Assembly: GCF_932526225.1 (NCBI RefSeq) | Contig: NC_064035.1 | Location: 21,503,969 to 21,567,968 of the forward strand | DNA length: 64,000 bases | Direction of reading: 5' to 3' | DNA from: Nematostella vectensis | Lineage: Eukaryota > Cnidaria > Anthozoa > Actiniaria > Edwardsiidae | In this document: piece by piece, positions 1 to 11,156 of the stretch | How positions within the stretch are numbered: position 1 is the first letter of the stretch | Layout: each line of letters starts with the position of its first letter | Notes under the pieces: model-generated | Databases searched by the model: none | Told to the model about the DNA's origin: nothing | What the model saw: the letters and a program-made list of their open reading frames with translations, nothing else | Made by a program: the position numbers and the translations under genes

Positions 1-3000
1 TGGGTGATGAGAAATGTGTGGTTGGGATAGGGAAGGCTTTGGTGATGAGAAATGTGTGGTTGGGATAGGGGAGGCTTGGGTGATGAGAAATTTGTGGTTG
101 GGATAGGGAAGGCTTGGGTGATGAGAAATGTGTGGTTGGGATAGGGTAGGCTTGGGTGATGAGACGTGTGGTTAGGATAGGGAAGGCTTGGGTTATGAGA
201 AATGTTTCGTTGGGAAAGGGAAGGCTTGGGTGATGAGAAATGTGTGGTTGGGATAGGGAAGGTTTGGGTGATGAGAAATGTGTGGTTGGGATAGGGAAGG
301 TTTGGGTGATGAGAAATGTGTGGTTGGGATAGGGAAGGCTTGGGTGATTAGAAATGTGTGGTTGGGAAAGGGAAGGCTATGAGAAAGGTGTGGTTATGAT
401 AGGGGAGGCTTGGGTGATGAGAAATGTGTGGTTGGGATATGGGAGGCTTGGGTGATGAGAAATGTGTGGTTGGGATTGTGAAGGCTTGGGTGATGAGAAA
501 TGTGTGGTTGGGATAGGGGAGGCTTGGGTGATGAGAAATGTGTGGTTGGGATAGGGGAGGCTTAGGTGATGAGAAATGTGTGGTTGGGATAGGTGAGGCT
601 TGGGTGATGAGAAATGTGTGGTTGGGATAGGGAAGGCTTGGGTGATAAGAAATGTGTGGTTGGGAAAGGGAAGGCTATGAGAAAGGTGTGGTTATGATAG
701 GGGAGGCTTGGGTGATGAGAAATGTGTGGTTATGATAGTGGAGGCTTGGGTGATGAGAAATGTGTGGTTTGGGATAGGGGAGGCTTGGGTGATGAGAAAT
801 GTGTGGTTGGGATAGGGAAGGCTTGGGTGATGAGAAATGTGTGGTTGGGATAGGGAAGGCTTTGGTGATGAGAAATGTGTGGTTGGGATAGGGGAGGCTT
901 GGGTGATGAGAAATTTGTGGTTGGGATAGGGAAGGCTTGGGTGATGAGAAATGTGTGGTTGGGATAGGGGAGGCTTGGGTGATGAGACGTGTGGTTAGGA
1001 TAGGGAAGGCTTGGGTTATGAGAAATGTTTCGTTGGGAAAGGGAAGGCTTGGGTGATGAGAAATGTGTGGTTGGGATAGGGAAGGTTTGGGTGATGAGAA
1101 ATGTGTGGTTGGGATAGGGAAGGTTTGGGTGATGAGAAATGTGTGGTTGGGATAGGGAAGGCTTGGGTGATTAGAAATGTGTGGTTGTGAAAGGGAAGGC
1201 TATGAGAAAGGTGTGGTTATGATAGGGGAGGCTTGGGTGATGAGAAATGTGTGGTTGGGATATGGGAGGCTTGGGTGATGAGAAATGTGTGGTTGGGATT
1301 GGGAAGGCTTGGGTGATGAGAAATGTGTGGTTGGGATAGGGGAGGCTTGGGTGATGAGAAATGTGTGGTTGGGATAGGGGAGGCTTAGGTGATGAGAAAT
1401 GTGTGGTTGGGATAGGGGAGGCTCGGGTGATGAGAAATGTGTGGTTGGCATAGGTGAGGCTTGGGTGATGAGAAATGTGTGGTTGGGATAGGGAAGGTTT
1501 GGGTGATGAGAAATGTGTGGTTGGGATAGGGAAGGTTTGGGTGATGAGAAATGTGTGGTTGGGATAGGGAAGGCTTGGGTGATGAGAAATGTGTGGTTGG
1601 GATAGGAAAGGTTTGGGTGATGAGAAATGTGTGGTTGGGATAGGGAAGGCTTGGGTGATTAGAAATGTGTGGTTGGGAAAGGGAAGGCTTGGGTGATGAG
1701 AAATGTGTGGTTGGGATAGGGGAGGCTTGGGTGATTATAGAAATGTGTGGTTGGGATAGGGGAGGCTTGGGTGATGAGAAATGTGTGGTTGGGATAGGGA
1801 AGGCTTAGGTGATTAGAAATGTGTGGTTGGGATAGGGGAGGCTTGGGTGATAAGAAATGTGTGGTTGGGATAGGGAAGGTTTGGGTGATGAGAAATTTGT
1901 GGTTGGGATAGGGAAGGCTTGGGTGATTAGAAATGTGTGGTTGGGATAGGGAAGGCTTAGGTGATGAGAACTGTGTGGTTGGGATAGGGAAGGCTTGGAT
2001 GATGAGACGTGTGGTTGGGATAGGGAAGGCTTGGTTGATGAGACGTGTGGAAAGGACAGGGAAGGCTTGGATGATGAGAAATGTGTGGTTGGGATAGGGA
2101 AGGCTTGGGTGATGAGAAATGTGTGGTTGGGATAGGGAAGGCTTGGGTGATGAGAAATGTGTGGTTGGAATAGGGAAGGCTTGGGTGATGAGAAATGTGT
2201 GGTTGGGATAGGGAAGGCTTGGGTGATGAGAAATGTGTGATTGGGAAAGGGAAGGCTTGGGTGATGAGAAATATGTGGTTGTGATAGGGAAGGCTTGGGT
2301 GATTAGAAACGTGTGGTTGGGAAAAGGAAGGCTTGGGTGATGAGAAATGTGTGGTTGGGATAGGGGAGGCTTGGGTGATGAGAAATGTGTGGTTGTGATA
2401 GGGGAGGCTTGGGTGATTAGAAATGTGTGGTTGGGATAGGGGAGGCTTGGGTGATTAGAAATGTGTGGTTGGGATAGGGAAGGCTTGGGTGATGAGAAAT
2501 GTGTGGTTGGGATAGGGGAGGCTTGGGTGATTAGAAATGTGTGGTTGGGATAGGGGAGGCTTGGGTGATGAGAAATGTGTGGTTGGGATAGGGAAGGTTT
2601 GTGTGATGAGAAATGTGTGGTTGGGATAGGGAAGGCTTGGGTGATTAGAAATGTGTGGTTGGGAAAGGGAAGGCTATGAGAAAGGTGTGGTTATGATAGG
2701 GGAGGCTTGGGTGATGAGAAATGTGTGGTTTGGGATAGGGGAGGCTTGGGTGATGAGAAATGTGTGGTTGGGATAGGGAAGGCTTGGGTGATGAGAAATG
2801 TGTGGTTGGGATAGGGAAGGCTTGGGTGATGAGAAATGTGTGGTTGGGATAGGGAAGAATTGGGTGATGAGACGTGTGGTTAGGATAGGGAAGGCTTGGG
2901 TGATGAGAAATGTTTCGTTGGGAAAGGGAAGGCTTGGGTGATGAGAAATATGTGGTTGTGATAGGGAAGGCTTGGGTGATTAGAAATGTGTGGTTGGGAA

Positions 3001-3571
3001 AAGGAAGGCTTGGGTGATGAGAAATGTGTGGTTGGGATAGGGGAGGCTTGGGTGATGAGAAATGTGTGGTTGTGATAGGGGAGGCTTGGGTGATTAGAAA
3101 TGTGTGGTTGGGATAGGGGAGGCTTGGGTGATTAGAAATGTGTGGTTGGGATAGGGAAGGCTTGGGTGATGAGAAATGTGTGGTTGGGATAGGGGAGGCT
3201 TGGGTGATTAGAAATGTGTGGTTGGGATAGGGGAGGCTTGGGTGATGAGAAATGTGTGGTTGGGATAGGGAAGGTTTGGGTGATGAGAAATGTGTGGTTG
3301 GGATAGGGAAGGCTTGGGTGATTAGAAATGTGTGGTTGGGAAAGGGAAGGCTATGAGAAAGGTGTGGTTATGATAGGGGAGGCTTGGGTGATGAGAAATG
3401 CGTGGTTTGGGATAGGGGAGGCTTGGGTGATGAGAAATGTGTGGTTGGGATAGGGAAGGCTTGGGTGATGAGAAATGTGTGGTTGGGATAGGGAAGGTTT
3501 GGGTGATGAGAAATGTGTGGTTGGGATAGGGAGGCTTGGGTGATTAGAAATGTGTGGTTGTGAGAGAGAGA
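1..3571. repeat. 38-bp G-rich minisatellite, left block
   Basis: About 94 tandem copies of a 38-bp unit that begins GGTGATGAGAAATGTGTGGT and continues TGGGATAGGGAAGGCTTG. Variants alternate GATGAG with GATTAG and AGGGAAGG with AGGGGAGG, and some units are shortened (AGGCTATGAGAAAGGTGTGG). A higher-order period of about 823 bp is visible: the unit with GGCTTTGGTGATG near position 36 recurs near 859 with the same following variants. Because 38 is not a multiple of 3, long open frames run through the array; they are not genes. The block stops at the inserted LINE and resumes on its other side. Confidence 0.97.
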
Positions 3572-6500
3572 GATGCCTTTTTTAATGAGGGATTCACTTA
3601 ATATCACAATGATAATGTACGCATGGCCCTCAACAGAAACAAAATTAATAAAAGCTATTTACAAATCTGTTTACAGCAAAATCTTTGACGAAACTATTTA
3701 CAATAACAATCCTTTGCTGATTTATAAACTTATTTACAGAGTTGTGATGTATTCTCTTAGTTTTGCGGAGAAGGCGGTGATTGACTTGGCTTCTTTGATT
3801 TCTAGTGGCAATGCATTCCACCTTTTAGCTGCTACAAACTTAAAGCTGTTTTTTGCTAATGTAGTCCGAGCCTTTGGAAGTACTAAGTTATGGTTTGCTG
3901 CATTTTTAGTGTTCTTGTTATGTACATCACTACACTTAACGAACATATCTCTGATATAGCATGGGGTCATATTGTTCATTGCCTTAAAGAGCAAAACAAG
4001 TTGTAGGTAGATTATTCTTTTGTCGAAGGGGATAATATTTAGTTCTTCAAAAAGTGGTTTTGAAGGTGCATCCCATTTCTTATCGAGGATAACCCGCGCA
4101 CATCGTTTCTGGAACTTGACCATATCGTCGATGTGTTGCTTTTTGGTCGAGCCCCAGACGATATCACCATAGTCTAATATTGGCTGTATGAGCGAATGGT
4201 AGAACAGGGTTCTTGCTTTAAGTGACAGGAATTTCTTTGTCCTTTTTAACAAGCCTAGTCGCTTGGAGATCTTATTGTGAATGTACTTGAGGTGGTTGTC
4301 CCAGGTTAAGGAGTTGTCTAATCTTATGCCAAGCAGTTTAACTTCATTGACACATTCAAGCTGGCCATTTTCTGTGCTGACTGTCAAATCCTTTCCTGCC
4401 AATTTGCGCAACTTTGGCTTGCTACAGATAAGCATTGATTTGGTTTTGCTTTGGTTCAAAACCATTTTGTTTTCATTCGCCCATCCATTCACCTTTTTTA
4501 GCTCTTCAGTAAGAATAGACTCAACCTCACTAACGCTACTTCCACTTGCGACTTGTGTTGTATCATCTGCATATATCTCGAGTGCGCTGTTGGAGACTTC
4601 AAGTGGTAAGTCATTAATAAACAGGATAAACATTAAGGGACCTAAAATCGAGCCCTGGGGAACGCCTGCAGTAATGGGCTGCGAATCTGATAGCTGACCA
4701 CTTATTGTTACTTTCTATTTTCGGCCTTCTAGATAAGACTTGAACCAATTTAGTGACTTTCAAGAGACGCCATATATGGAGAGCTTCTTAATAAGCGTGT
4801 CATGGTCTACTAAATCAAACGCCTTTCGGTAGTCTATGAGGTTCAAGCCAGATATTAGTCCCTGATCCATATTTCCAATGAGATAATCAATCAACTTTAC
4901 TAGGGCAGTATCGCACGAGTGATAGGGACGGAAACCTGACTGGTTACTACTTAATAGCTTGTGGCTGTTTAGGTATTCATATAAGCAAACGTGTATGTGT
5001 CTTTCAATAACTTTGGACAGGGCAGGTAAAATACTGATGGGTCGGTAGTTATCAACACTCAGGCGGTCTCCAGCTTTATATATTGGACAGACTTTCGCCT
5101 CTTTCCAGCGCGCAGGGAATCGTCCAGTTTTTATACTTTGGTTGATGATCTTAGTCAACGATGGAGCTATGGCTGGGGCTGCAGCCCTTAAAAGGCGAGC
5201 ACTTATACCGTCCAAACCTGTGGCTTTACACGTTTGTAGTTGAAGAAGATAACCTTGCACAAATTCTTGCATGACTTTGGGTATTTCAAATTTAGTGCCA
5301 CTCGGGATTTTGCTATCAACAAACCCTTTTAACTTTTCGAAATCTGAAGTTGACAGCGTTCTCATGTTGACATTGCTATTTCTGTAGGTGGCAGCAACGG
5401 AAACAAAAAACTCGTTAAATGCATTAGCTATTTCACGTGGATCTGTGATGGTGGGTGTGTTGCTTGCATTGCCTCTTAGTTGCGAAGGTGACGGTTTACT
5501 TGTCTGCCCGATAGCAATTTTTAGATATCTCCAGAATTCCTTTGCCGTTGAACTCTGTTCAAATGACTTGTTGAAATGATTTCGTTTAGCTTCTCGGATG
5601 GATTGAAAAACGTTATTTCGAGCTGATTTAAAAGTTTCCCACGCATCTGAGTCACTATTACACTTTCGGGCTCTCTCTAGCAGCCTGTCGCGATCTCTAA
5701 TGGCTGCGTAGAGTTCAGGCGTCATCCACTATGGTTGGCTTTGTTTCTTTACACGCTTTCTAATAAGAGGAGCATGTATATCAGCGATACTTAGGAAAGT
5801 CCGATTCCAATAATCCACAGCGTCATCAAGGTCATCAAAGGTGTCCAGCACACTCCACGGGGCCTCATCAAGGTCTTTTAGGAAGGCCTCCTCATCCAGC
5901 TTCTTGCAGTCACGGTAGGAAATATAGACATGGTTTTTATCTGCTGCGCGATCTTGTTTCTTTTTGTATATGCGCACAACGCACACTGGTAAATGATCTG
6001 ATAGTCCGATGTTGCATACCTTGGTCTTTGTGATGCACTGTGGCTGGTTGGTGTAAACGTGATCCAAGCAAGCCTGGCTCTCTGGACGAGTCACTTCATT
6101 GATGGTTTGAGTGAAACCAAGGCTGGTGAGGAACTTGATTAGACGATGCTTGTGGTTTTGCTGTTTGAGGAAGTTGATGTTGAAATCCCCCAGTAGTAGC
6201 GCTTCTTTGTTGATGATGTAAATTTTTTCTATGAGACCTTCTAGCTTAGCATCCATTTCAGCAGTTGAATCCGGCACACGATAGACTCCGGCAATAATAA
6301 TTGGGCAGTTGGACTTGCACGGTATCACTTGAGTGCAAAGGAGCTCTGTGTCACTTGATTCTAGAGTTGGTAAACGGGTATAAGCCATAGCGTGAGATAA
6401 GTACATCATTACTCCTCCCCTTTCCTTTCTAGTTCTATCTTTCCGCTCAATATGATATCCAGGGATCCCATATTCTTCGTTCGTGTGTGAGGAATTCAGC

Positions 6501-7304
6501 CATGTCTCGGTAATAATCATCACATCAATCTCCGTACGAGGGTGTGTAAGGATTTCTTTTATTTGCTCGTATTTATCATTATTGAAGCTCCTCGCGTTCC
6601 AATGACATATTCTTACACCATTTTTGGACAGTGGAATGCATGGCAGATGGACGTTAGTAGCGTGATTTGTAGCTTGTGGACCTGGATTAAGCTGGACGTC
6701 ATTTGAAAGGCAGACCAGTAGTAGTGCAATGGAGGCGCTTCTAAGTAAGTCTAAACAAACACGAGCCGGGGCAGTGGACGACGATGGAGTAGATTTGTGT
6801 AGTCGTCTGAAGTGAAATTGCGGTGTATCATTTATAATTAGGTCATTTGAAGCTCGGAGTAACACAGAGCTATTGTCATGACTGTCATTTATCCCACGCA
6901 GCACCAAACACAGGAATGTAAAAGTGAAGAGCTTCCAATGCCAAATCATCGTGAGCGCTTTCACTAAGAACAGCGCGTGCAGTCAGAATTCAACGGTCAG
7001 CTCGAGTATGGAGTCGGTTGGCGGTTGTCCCTGACGAATCTGTGTTTGTCCGCGCGAACCGACGAAGACAAGCCAAAAGCTGCGCGAGCCGCGAAAAACT
7101 ACAACTTTCAACGGAGAAACTTTTAAATGAACTTGTAAAACTTCTCAAATACTGAATCGTGTAAGTCCAGCCGCTGGCTTCTTGAGCACGATGACCTTAT
7201 TAAGAAATCCACAACTTTTCAGATTTGGCCGTCAATGGAAAGCGCAAAAATAAAGCTAATTTTCAGGAGCCGGTTTGCGCGTGACTGCCACGGATGGTGT
7301 TGAT
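3572..7304 (-). mobile_element. Non-LTR retrotransposon (L2/CR1-like LINE), near full length, inactive
   Basis: The element interrupts the 38-bp array, which continues on both sides, so it inserted after the array formed. On the minus strand it has a 5' leader (about 6965-7304), one long endonuclease/reverse-transcriptase frame, and a 3' end finishing in a short TCTCTCTC tract at about 3571-3583 instead of poly(A). Such microsatellite-like tails are usual for L2/CR1-type LINEs. The exact ends and any target duplication are unclear because the insertion lies in repetitive DNA. Confidence 0.93.
3734..6964 (-). pseudogene. LINE polyprotein: 2A-like leader, APE endonuclease, reverse transcriptase; three in-frame stops
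   Basis: The three open segments 5729-6964, 4760-5725 and 3734-4633 are all in the same frame. They are separated only by stop codons (one after KKQSQP at about 5726, one at about 4757 and one at about 4715), so this is one polyprotein broken by point mutations, not by frameshifts. The N-terminal segment has a hydrophobic stretch followed by SNDVQLNPGP (residues 87-96), resembling a 2A ribosome-skipping peptide. APE-type endonuclease motifs follow: CHWNARSFN, ITETWL, LLGDFN and LSDHLPV. The RT segment has VCPIYKAGDRLSVDNYRPIS, NQSGFRP, VPQGSILGPL and the catalytic IYADD (near 4570). The C-terminal part has the usual LINE thumb/connection pattern. The gene is not expected to be functional. Confidence 0.94.
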
Positions 7305-10300
7305 GATGATAGGGGAGGCTTGGGTGATTAGAAATGTGTGGTTGGGATAGGGAAGGCTTGGGTGATTAGAAATGTGTGGTTGGGATAGGGGAGGCTTGGG
7401 TGATTAGAAATGTGTGGTTGGGATAGGGGAGGCTTGGGTGATGAGAAATGTGTGGTTGGGATAGGGAAGGCTTGGGTGATTAGAAATGTGTGGTTGGGAT
7501 AGGGAAGGCTTGGGTGATGAGAAATGTGTGGTTGGGATGAGGAAGGCTTGGGTGATTAGAAATGTGTGGTTGGGATAGGGGAGGCTTGGGTGATTAGAAA
7601 TGTGTGGTTGAGATAGGGAAGGCTTGGGTGATGAGAAATGTGTGGTTGGGATAGGGGAGGCTTGGGTGATTAGAAATGTGTGGTTGGGATAGGGGAGGCT
7701 TGGGTGATGAGAAATGTGTGGTTGGGATAGGGAAGGTTTGAGTGATGAGAAATGTGTGGTTGGGATAGGGAAGGCTTGGGTGATTAGAAATGTGTGGTTG
7801 GGAAAGGGAAGGCTATGAGAAATGTGTGGTTGGGATAGGGAAGGCTTGGGTGATTAGAAATGTGTGGTTGGGATAGGGAAGGCTTGGGTGATGAGAAATG
7901 TGTGGTTGGGATGAGGAAGGCTTGGGTGATTAGAAATGTGTGGTTGGGATAGGGGAGGCTTGGGTGATTAGAAATGTGTGGTTGAGATAGGGAAGGCTTG
8001 GGTGATGAGAAATGTGTGGTTGGGATAGGGGAGGCTTGGGTGATTAGAAATGTGTGGTTGGGATAGGGGAGGCTTGGGTGATGAGAAATGTGTGGTTGGG
8101 ATAGGGAAGGTTTGAGTGATGAGAAATGTGTGGTTGGGATAGGGAAGGCTTGGGTGATTAGAAATGTGTGGTTGGGAAAGGGAAGGCTATGAGAAAGGTG
8201 TGGTTGGGATAGGGGAGGCTTGGGTGATTAGAAATGTGTGGTTGGGATAGGGGAGGCTTGGGTGATGAGAAATGTGTGGTTTGGGATAGGGGAGGCTTGG
8301 GTGATGAGAAATGTGTGGTTGGGTATAGGGAAGGCTTAGGTGATTAGAAATGTGTGGTTGGGATAGGGGAGGCTTGGGTGATGAGAAATGTGTGGTTGGG
8401 ATAGAGAAGGTTTGGGTGATGAGAAATGTGTGGTTGGGATAGGGAGGCTTGGGTGGTTAGAAATGTGTGGTTGGGATAGGGGAGGCTTGGGTGATGAGAA
8501 ATGTGTGGTTGGGATAGGGAAGGCTTGGGTGATTAGAAATGTGTGGTTGGGATAGGGAAGGCTTGGGTGATTAGAAATGTGTGGTTGGGATAGGGGAAGC
8601 TTGGGTGATTAGAAATTTGTGTTTGGGATAGGGGAGGCTTGGGTGATGAGAAATGTGTGGTTGGGATAGGGAAGAATTGGGTGATTAGAAATGTGTGGTT
8701 GGGATAGTAAAGGCTTGGGTGATTAGAAATGTGTGGTTGGGATAGGGGAGGCTTGGGTGATGAGAAATGTGTGGTTGGGATAGGGAAGGCTTAGGTGATT
8801 AGAAATGTGTGGTTGGGATAGGGGAGGCTTGGGTGATGAGAAATGTGTGGTTGGGATAGGGAAGGTTTGGGTGATGAGAAATGTGTGGTTGGGATAGGGA
8901 AAACTTGGGTGATTAGAAATGTGTGGTTGGGATAGGGGAGGCTTGGGTGATGAGAAATGTGTGGTTGGGATAGGGAAGGTTTGGGTGATGAGAAATGTGT
9001 GGTTGGGATAGGGAAGGCTTGGGTGATTAGAAATGTGTGGTTGGGAAAGGGAAGGCTTGGGTGATGAGAAATGTGTGGTTGGGATAGGGAAGGCTTGGGT
9101 GATGAGAAATGTGTGGTTGGGATAGGAAGGCTTGGGTGATTAGAAATGTGTGGTTGGGATAGGGGAGGCTTGGGTGATGAGAAATATGTGGTTGGGATAG
9201 GGAAGGCTTGGGTGATTAGAAATGTGTAGTTGGGATAGGGAAGGCTTAGGTGATGAGAACTGTGTGGTTGGGATAGGGAAGGCTTGGGTGATGAGACGTG
9301 TGGTTGGGATAGGGAAGGCTTGGTTGATGAGACGTGTGGTTGGGATAGGGAAGGCTTGGTTGATGAGACGTGTGGAAAGGACAGGGAAGGCTTGGATGAT
9401 GAGATATGTTTGGTTGGGATAGGGAAGGCTTGGGTGATGAAAAATGTGTGGTTAGGATAGGGAAGGCTTGGGTGATGAGAAATGTGTGGTTGGGATAGGG
9501 AAGGCTTGGGTGATGAGAAATGTGCGTTTGGGATAGGGAAGGCTTAGGTGATGAGAAATGTGTGGTTAGGAAAGGGAAGGCTTGGGTGATGAGAAATGTG
9601 TGGTTGAGATAGGGAAGGCTTGGGTGATGAGAAGTGTGTGGTTGGGATAGGGAAGGCTTGGGTGATGAGAAATGTGTGGTTGGGATAGGGGAGGCTTGGG
9701 TGATGAGAAATATGTGGTTGGGATAGGGAAGGCTTGGGTGATTAGAAATGTGTAGTTGGGATAGGGAAGGCTTAGGTGATGAGAACTGTGTGGTTGGGAT
9801 AGGGAAGGCTTGGGTGATGAGACGTGTGGTTGGGATAGGGAAGGCTTGGTTGATGAGACGTGTGGTTGGGATAGGGAAGGCTTGGTTGATGAGACGTGTG
9901 GAAAGGACAGGGAAGGCTTGGATGATGAGATATGTTTGGTTGGGATAGGGAAGGCTTGGGTGATGAAAAATGTGTGGTTAGGATAGGGAAGGCTTGGGTG
10001 ATGAGAAATGTGTGGTTGGGATAGGGAAGGCTTGGGTGATGAGAAATGTGCGTTTGGGATAGGGAAGGCTTAGGTGATGAGAAATGTGTGGTTAGGAAAG
10101 GGAAGGCTTGGGTGATGAGAAATGTGTGGTTGAGATAGGGAAGGCTTGGGTGATGAGAAGTGTGTGGTTGGGATAGGGAAGGCTTGGGTGATGAGAAATG
10201 TGTGGTTGGGATAGGGAAGGCTTGGGTGATTAGAAATGTGTGGTTGCGATAGGGAAGGCTTAGGTGATGAGAAATGTGTGGTTAGGATAGGGAAGGCTTG

Positions 10301-10500
10301 GGTGATGAGAAATGTGTGGTTGGGATAGGGAAGGCTTGGGTGATGAGAAATGTGTGGTTGCGATAGGGAAGGCTTAGGTGATGAGAAATGTGTGGTTAGG
10401 AAAGGGAAGGCTTGGGTGATGAGAAATGTGTGGTTGAGATAGGGAAGGCTTGGGTGATGAGAAATGTGTGGTTGGGATAGGGAAGGCTTCGGTGATGAGA
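7305..10500. repeat. 38-bp G-rich minisatellite, right block
   Basis: Same unit family as the block left of the LINE, about 84 copies. A recent segmental duplication inside it is visible: about 9210-9500 and 9736-10026 are nearly identical at an offset of 526 bp, including the rare variant GTGGAAAGGACAGGGAAGGC. A second internal duplication links about 7540-7800 and 7900-8160. The array ends about 0.66 kb beyond the stop codon of the SPMIP4-family gene. Confidence 0.96.
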
Positions 10501-10683
10501 AAATAAGCAGACTTTGGAAAAACCAAGACGAGGAGATGGAAAAAAGGGTCGGAGCCAAAATTGGAAGTTCGGAAAAAATTATTTGATGAGATCGAGTGAA
10601 CTGTTGGGAAGCAGGGAGAAACGGGTAAAAGAAAGAGCAAAGTTGTGTCCGTTTTTATTTTTTTTTTAGAGTTGCCCAATTTG

Positions 10684-10689
10684 TTTATT
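10684..10689 (-). other. Candidate poly(A) signal of the SPMIP4-family gene
   Basis: AATAAA on the minus strand, about 470 bp after the TAG/TAA-type end of the coding region at 11157, and between that end and the minisatellite. No other strong candidate is closer. Confidence 0.4.
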
Positions 10690-11156
10690 TTTATTGTGAT
10701 GATTAATAACGCAATTTCATGCTTAGGTGTTTGTGTATCATACATCCATTTTCTGTACATTTCGGTTTTCAGTGACACCATACCGCCATCAATGACGAAC
10801 TACCTGAGTGCCTAGCAGGAATTTGTTCTATATGTAATACATTTTCGATGACTTAGAAATATGGTTCAGTAAGCGAGGCTGCACTCATATCGCAGGCCTC
10901 CCAGAGACAAGAGGGTCATTCAATCCTCATGCAATCATAGACTTTTGCATGTGAACATAGTTGCACGTTGCATAGTTGCACTACTTGCACGTGATCATGC
11001 GAAGTCTTGCACGTGATCATACAAAGAATTGCACGTGCTCATACGAATATTTGCACGTGCTTATACGAAGACTTGCGCGTGAGGAAAGGAAACTCAATGT
11101 CACCAACTGCACACAGATCAGGGACACGTGTATTGTCCACCTGAAGTACAAGAGCG

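Noticed and set aside
4634-4759. Frameshift in the LINE RT between 4633 and 4760
   Set aside because: The segments are in the same frame; the gap contains two stop codons, not an indel.
1-10500. Telomeric or subtelomeric repeat, from TAGGG and TTGGG motifs
   Set aside because: The unit is a 38-bp minisatellite, not TTAGGG; no telomere array is present. A subtelomeric location cannot be judged.
10070-10781. 162- and 135-codon minus-strand frames with SQPHISHHPSLPYPNHTFLIT repeats
   Set aside because: Products of the 38-bp minisatellite read in three successive frames; no non-repeat protein similarity.
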